DNA of 64,000 nt from Cyclospora cayetanensis (Eukaryota > Apicomplexa > Conoidasida > Eucoccidiorida > Eimeriidae): contig NW_020312040.1 in assembly GCF_002999335.1 (NCBI RefSeq), positions 62,001 through 126,000 on the forward strand. The letters are read 5' to 3'. Under the pieces are notes generated by a model. It was not told where the DNA came from and ran no database searches. It saw only the letters and a program-made list of their open reading frames with translations. This document shows positions 61,701-64,000 of the stretch, in pieces. Within the stretch, counting starts at the first letter, position 1; the number at the start of each line of letters is the position of its first letter. The position numbers were made by a program, and so were the translations under genes.

Positions 61701-63333
61701 TGCGCGAGACTGAAGGCATCCGCGACTTGTTTCAGAATTCGGAGGTGCTCTGCCCCCGCAAATACAATTACCGTGGGGATGGACAGACAAAGGCTGTAGT
61801 CAAACCAGATATCCTCAGCTCCGCGATTGCAGCAGCACGGCAGCTTCCCCAGCACCCCGCCTCCTGTCGCAGTGGGCCCCCCGCAGCTGCAGCAGCAGCA
61901 GTTCCCTGCATGCGGCGAAGCGCGTGCCCCTCCCGCCGCCGCTGCAGCTGCCCCTCCTGCGTCGCTGCTGCTGCTGAAGGGATAGGGCAGGTGTCGAGCT
62001 CCTCCCGAACGCTGCCTTGCCGCTGCGGCTTGATGGCCACTGCTCTCTGCTGCGCGAGCAGCTGCAGCCGCAGCTGCAACGGGAGAACTCTGGTAGGCAG
62101 CGGCAGAGTCAGCCGCAGTCGGATCCTGGTGGAAGACTCCGCTCCCCCCCCAGGGCTGTTGCAGCAGACTCACGCACTCCCGTTTGTGAGCCTCGGGCTG
62201 CATGGCAGTCACTGCACGCAGCCCGGCCTGAACAGCCACCCTCCCCGTAATCAAGGAGCTGCCTTCTTCCGAGACAGCGAGGCTCCCTCCCGTCGATAAG
62301 GCAGCCGCGGGGGGGCGTCTTCGAGCCGCACGATGCGCAGCAAGCGGGCAGTCTCTCCGCGTCGCCGCGGGGAAGGCAGCCTTCGTCACGAGCAGGAGGA
62401 GCCCCACTGCACTCGTCCACATACCACGACCTCCAGAAGAGAAGGCATCCGGGGGGAGCGACGGCAGCAGGGATAGGTAGAGGGTGCCGATCTGCAACTG
62501 CGCACACGACCCCGTCGAATCCGATGCCCTCATGTGCTCCAGCTGCATGCGCAGGGCCCACAGGGGCCTCGCTGGGGGCCCCCTGCACCCGTGGGAGCAG
62601 TCGCCGGAGGCTTTCGCAGCCTTTCTCTCGCGCTTCCAGGCATCTGACACTTCACGCGGGGAGCCAGGATTCCGACCAAAAGACTTTGGAGACAATCCCC
62701 AAGATTTTACGCAGTCGTTCTCGTCGCAGCCGCCGTCCTTGTCGCCTTCGCTTGGGAAAGGGCCCCCCGAGACGCAGGGGCCCCCAAGATCCCCCTCCTC
62801 CTCCCCAAAAATACAAACCGATGCCGTCTCGACAGACATGTCTACTGCTCCGGCTGCGCTCTGCAGGGCTCGCCGCACCAGTGCGAGCAGCGAGTCCATC
62901 CTGTACAGAGCAGTCGAGTCGCTGCTCGAGGCACTGTGGGGGGCCCCTTGGGGGCCCCTTGGCTTCCCTCGCAGCACCCCCGTGGGGGGGCCCCCCGCAA
63001 CCCCACTGGCCTCGAGCAGAGCCTCGTCTCCCCGTCCCCCCACAAACAAGGGGCCCCCTGACCAGCAGCGCAAGTCTCTGGGAAGCACGCGATGGATGCC
63101 ACGAAGCGGCGACTTGCCGGCAGCAGCGGCTTCTCTTGCAGCGGCTGCAGGAGCAGATTCCAAGCGCCCTCCTCCGGGGCAGCTCTTCTTAGCTGGGGTG
63201 ACGCTCTGTCTCTCTCCGGATTTTCGACTTGAACTTCGTCTCGAGGCGCCTGCCGCCGTTCGTCCCGCCTCTGCAGCGGCTTCTCGGCAGCCACCACTGC
63301 GCGTTTTTCTCCGAGGCTTTGGAGGGCCTTGCG

Positions 63334-63368
<35 letters not shown>

Positions 63369-63799
63369 GGAGGGGGGTGCGGGGGCTGAGAGTGGTGCTG
63401 TCTGCGCCAGTTCTGCGTGGCTGCTGCTGCTGCGCTCGGTGCAGAAGGCGCAGGAGGAACAGCAACAGACTGCGGCGCTTGAAGCCGAATTGCAATTGCA
63501 GGCCTGAAGATCCGCAGAGTCAGGGGGAGTTTGAGGCTGAGTTTCTCTATGTGACAGCTGACGATCGAAAAGCAACCCCAGCCTGCTGCGTGCAAAGCCT
63601 CGTTGAGCGGGACTGTTTCGATGTCAACCGAGAGAAAACAAACCTCGCCCCCCAAAACTGCGACGTCCAGTTGCTGCTTGCTCAAGTGCTTCAGCAGCGA
63701 CCCCACAACCACCCGTCGAAGAGAGGCCACTGCTGCGTCTCGCAGCGTTTGCTGCAGCAGCCGCAGCAAACGCCCCCAAAGACTTGTCTCTGCAGCCAT
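43979..63799 (-). CDS. ATG2: Giant ATG2-like bridge lipid-transfer protein
   Basis: Starts at the ATG at 63799 with a chorein-type N-terminus: LLKHLSKQQLDVAVLGGEV, SVDIETVPLNEALHAAG and CHIEKLSLKLPL. Exon 1 runs to about 56714 (CGG|GTATGC, phase 0), exon 2 from 56456 (AFDIANVALRRAS) to about 50278. Exon 2 ends with EYEVDVKMLPFAVSLHQ and EFFIRSFKVSALLIKVDF, as in the ATG2 C-terminal region. Likely exons follow at 49025-48857, 47102-46852 and 45259-45150 (phases not all resolved), then two secure ones, 44548-44348 (PEGVMAGIGDACRCVSRGF through ILRPLLGFSEGCTRAVQ) and 44098-43979 (GARNQLRPSARAQW, stop at 43979). The end matches the QPxD...LLGxRNxLxP end of human and plant ATG2. ATG2 channels lipids from the ER to growing autophagosomes; in Apicomplexa the autophagy machinery also serves the apicoplast. 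At over 4,400 residues it is about twice the usual size, inflated by Gln, Ser, Ala and Gly-Pro runs. A VPS13 relative is the alternative. Confidence 0.8.
44650..44943. repeat. Four tandem copies of a 68-84 nt unit in an ATG2 intron
   Basis: Each copy starts GCATGCATGGAGGAAG and holds ATGCAGCAAAAAGTACAAGC and CACCACGCAGCAGCATGG. Copies differ by a duplicated GGAGGAAGCAGCATGGAT block. Long frames read through in both directions, but they track the repeat, not a gene. Every copy contains TGCATGCA. Confidence 0.85.
45494..46770. repeat. 1.3 kb array of CTTGCTGCCT(ATTAATCTCCC) units in an ATG2 intron
   Basis: Dozens of short units combine CTTGCTGCCTCTTGCTGC or CTTGCTGCCCTTTGCTGC with TATTAATCTCCCC, TGTTAATCCC, TATAAAATCCCC or ATGCTAATCCC. 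The order is shuffled but the phase of about 30-37 nt is kept. Frames on the plus strand (for example 45512-45892) are products of the repeat. It lies between ATG2 exon-like segments at 45259 and 46852. Confidence 0.9.
47230..47442. repeat. Trinucleotide ATC/ACC/ATT array
   Basis: An imperfect triplet array (TATCACCACTATCATCAG type) of about 70 codon-length units, in an intron of the ATG2-like gene. It creates Thr/Ile and Asp/Ser/Gly frames on the two strands, neither credible as protein. Confidence 0.9.
47610..48765. repeat. 1.15 kb array of AGCAAATAACAGC/ATCAAATAACA units in an ATG2 intron
   Basis: Irregular tandem units built from AGCAAATAACA, ATCAAATAACA and AGCAGCAAATAACAGC, strongly strand-asymmetric (plus strand A-rich, almost free of T pairs). 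It has no long frame on the plus strand and lies between exon-like segments at 47102 and 48857. Confidence 0.9.
49205..49560. repeat. Polypyrimidine (TCTC/CCTCTC) tract
   Basis: About 350 bases are almost pure C/T on the plus strand, so polypurine on the sense strand of the ATG2 gene, inside the intron after exon 2. Perfect mirror stretches of this kind can form triplex DNA; this is an inference from composition. Confidence 0.9.
50015..50185. repeat. GATA/TATA microsatellite
   Basis: TAGATA, TATATA and TACATA units form an AT-rich microsatellite just 3' of ATG2 exon 2, in the intron. It ends in a (TA) run at about 50164-50183. Confidence 0.85.
53645..53803 (-). repeat. In-frame repeat coding EQQHYEHYEHCEQQ in ATG2
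   Basis: Tandem CACAATGCTGCTG and CATAATGCT units (plus-strand reading) encode on the minus strand a His/Tyr/Cys/Glu/Gln repeat with the periodic motif EQQH(Y/C)E. Regular His and Cys spacing is unusual among the Gln-rich runs of this gene. Confidence 0.85.
57421..57487 (-). repeat. (CTG)n tract coding poly-Ser in ATG2
   Basis: About 20 uninterrupted CTG units on the plus strand, read as AGC Ser codons on the minus strand. The purity suggests a length-variable microsatellite within the coding exon. Confidence 0.9.
59585..59770 (-). repeat. GATCAT hexamer array coding His/Asp tract in ATG2
   Basis: Repeats of TGATCATGATCATGATG type on the plus strand encode HDHDHREHQHDHDH-like sequence of about 60 residues on the minus strand, with nearly every second residue His. 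The region is flanked by low-complexity ATG2 sequence. Confidence 0.9.
60490..60800 (-). repeat. Tandem repeats coding Ala/Thr/Pro-rich APSVTAATATAATT
   Basis: Units of about 48-54 nt built from TGCAGTTGCTGCAGGTGCAC and GGAGCAGGAGTCGCTGC encode ATAATTAPSVTAAT and close variants, seven or more copies, in exon 1 of the ATG2-like gene. Confidence 0.85.
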
Positions 63800-63903
63800 C
63801 CTTTAGAAGGCGCTCACTGCTCCCCCTGAAAAAGACGAAATGGAGAAAGGAATAGGGCCCTCACAACGAAGCGGACTGAGAGGTGAAGACCCCTGCCAAC
63901 ACC
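63800..63903. promoter_or_regulatory. Short divergent spacer between ATG2-like and right-edge gene
   Basis: Only 104 bases separate the ATG2-like ATG (minus, 63799) from a plus-strand ATG at 63904 that begins a signal peptide. If both are starts, 5' UTRs and promoters overlap here. No motif is certain. Confidence 0.3.
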
Positions 63904-64000
63904 ATGCAACCCATCGTGTTGCTACTGCTACTGCTGCTGAGAGCTTTAAAGACAGACTGCAGGAAAAGACGAGTTCGAGGAAGCCAAGGCGGCTCTCAGC
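63904..64000 (+). CDS. Secreted protein, N-terminal part (runs off right edge)
   Basis: The ATG at 63904 sits in AACACCATGC, a good initiation context, and the frame is open to the window end (32 codons). It reads MQPIVLLLLLLLRALKTDC, then a basic stretch KRRVRGSQGG. A signal peptide followed at once by basic residues could be a bipartite plastid leader or simply a secreted protein. Part of the Leu run comes from a CTG repeat, so chance is possible. It is divergent from the ATG2-like gene. Confidence 0.4.
   Translation, partial: MQPIVLLLLLLLRALKTDCRKRRVRGSQGGSQ

Overview
The window looks like nuclear DNA of a coccidian apicomplexan, most likely an Eimeria species. The grounds are: very dense CAG/CTG tracts coding for long Gln, Ala and Ser runs in otherwise conserved proteins; short-intron spliced genes; an inner-membrane-complex ISP protein; and a TIC22-type protein carrying a bipartite apicoplast-targeting leader. 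The sequence changes texture at about 37.5 kb. The left part (about 6-37 kb) is repeat-poor with sparse, mostly spliced genes. The right part (about 38-64 kb) is saturated with CAG/CTG, GGGGCCCC palindromes and microsatellites. This fits the alternating feature-poor and repeat-rich segments known from Eimeria chromosomes.

Layout, left to right: start of a secreted protein running off the left edge (minus, 1-141); a multi-exon coiled-coil protein (plus, 1264 to about 5424); two divergent, single-exon, paralogous secreted multi-membrane-span proteins (minus 6522-7466 and plus 11108-12142) of a family I do not recognise; a long stretch without a recognisable gene (12.1-21.5 kb); an ISP-family PH-like protein (plus, 21548-23122); a PRCC-family nuclear protein (minus, 24069-26220) divergent from a small gene (plus, from 26367); TIC22 (minus, 27009-29323); a PITH-domain protein (minus, about 31252-32983); another gene-poor stretch; a tRNA-splicing endonuclease SEN34-like subunit (minus, 37049 to about 38045) divergent from an FG-repeat nucleoporin (plus, 38377-42836, with one apparent frameshift); a giant ATG2-like lipid-transfer protein filling 43979-63799 on the minus strand, its 3' introns packed with tandem repeats; and the start of a second secreted protein (plus, 63904 to the edge).

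Most spliced genes were rebuilt by matching conserved peptides to splice sites with compatible phase. PRCC (3 exons), TIC22 (5), ISP (4) and the PITH gene (6) each close with consistent phases throughout. The genes are not an operon. They are ordinary housekeeping and parasite-organelle functions: nuclear pore and RNA processing, apicoplast import, pellicle, autophagy and lipid transfer. The most original items are the unrecognised paralogous membrane pair and the oddities inside otherwise conserved proteins: a His/Asp tract in ATG2, a Cys-rich insert in the SEN34 active-site domain, and an ISP without Gly2.
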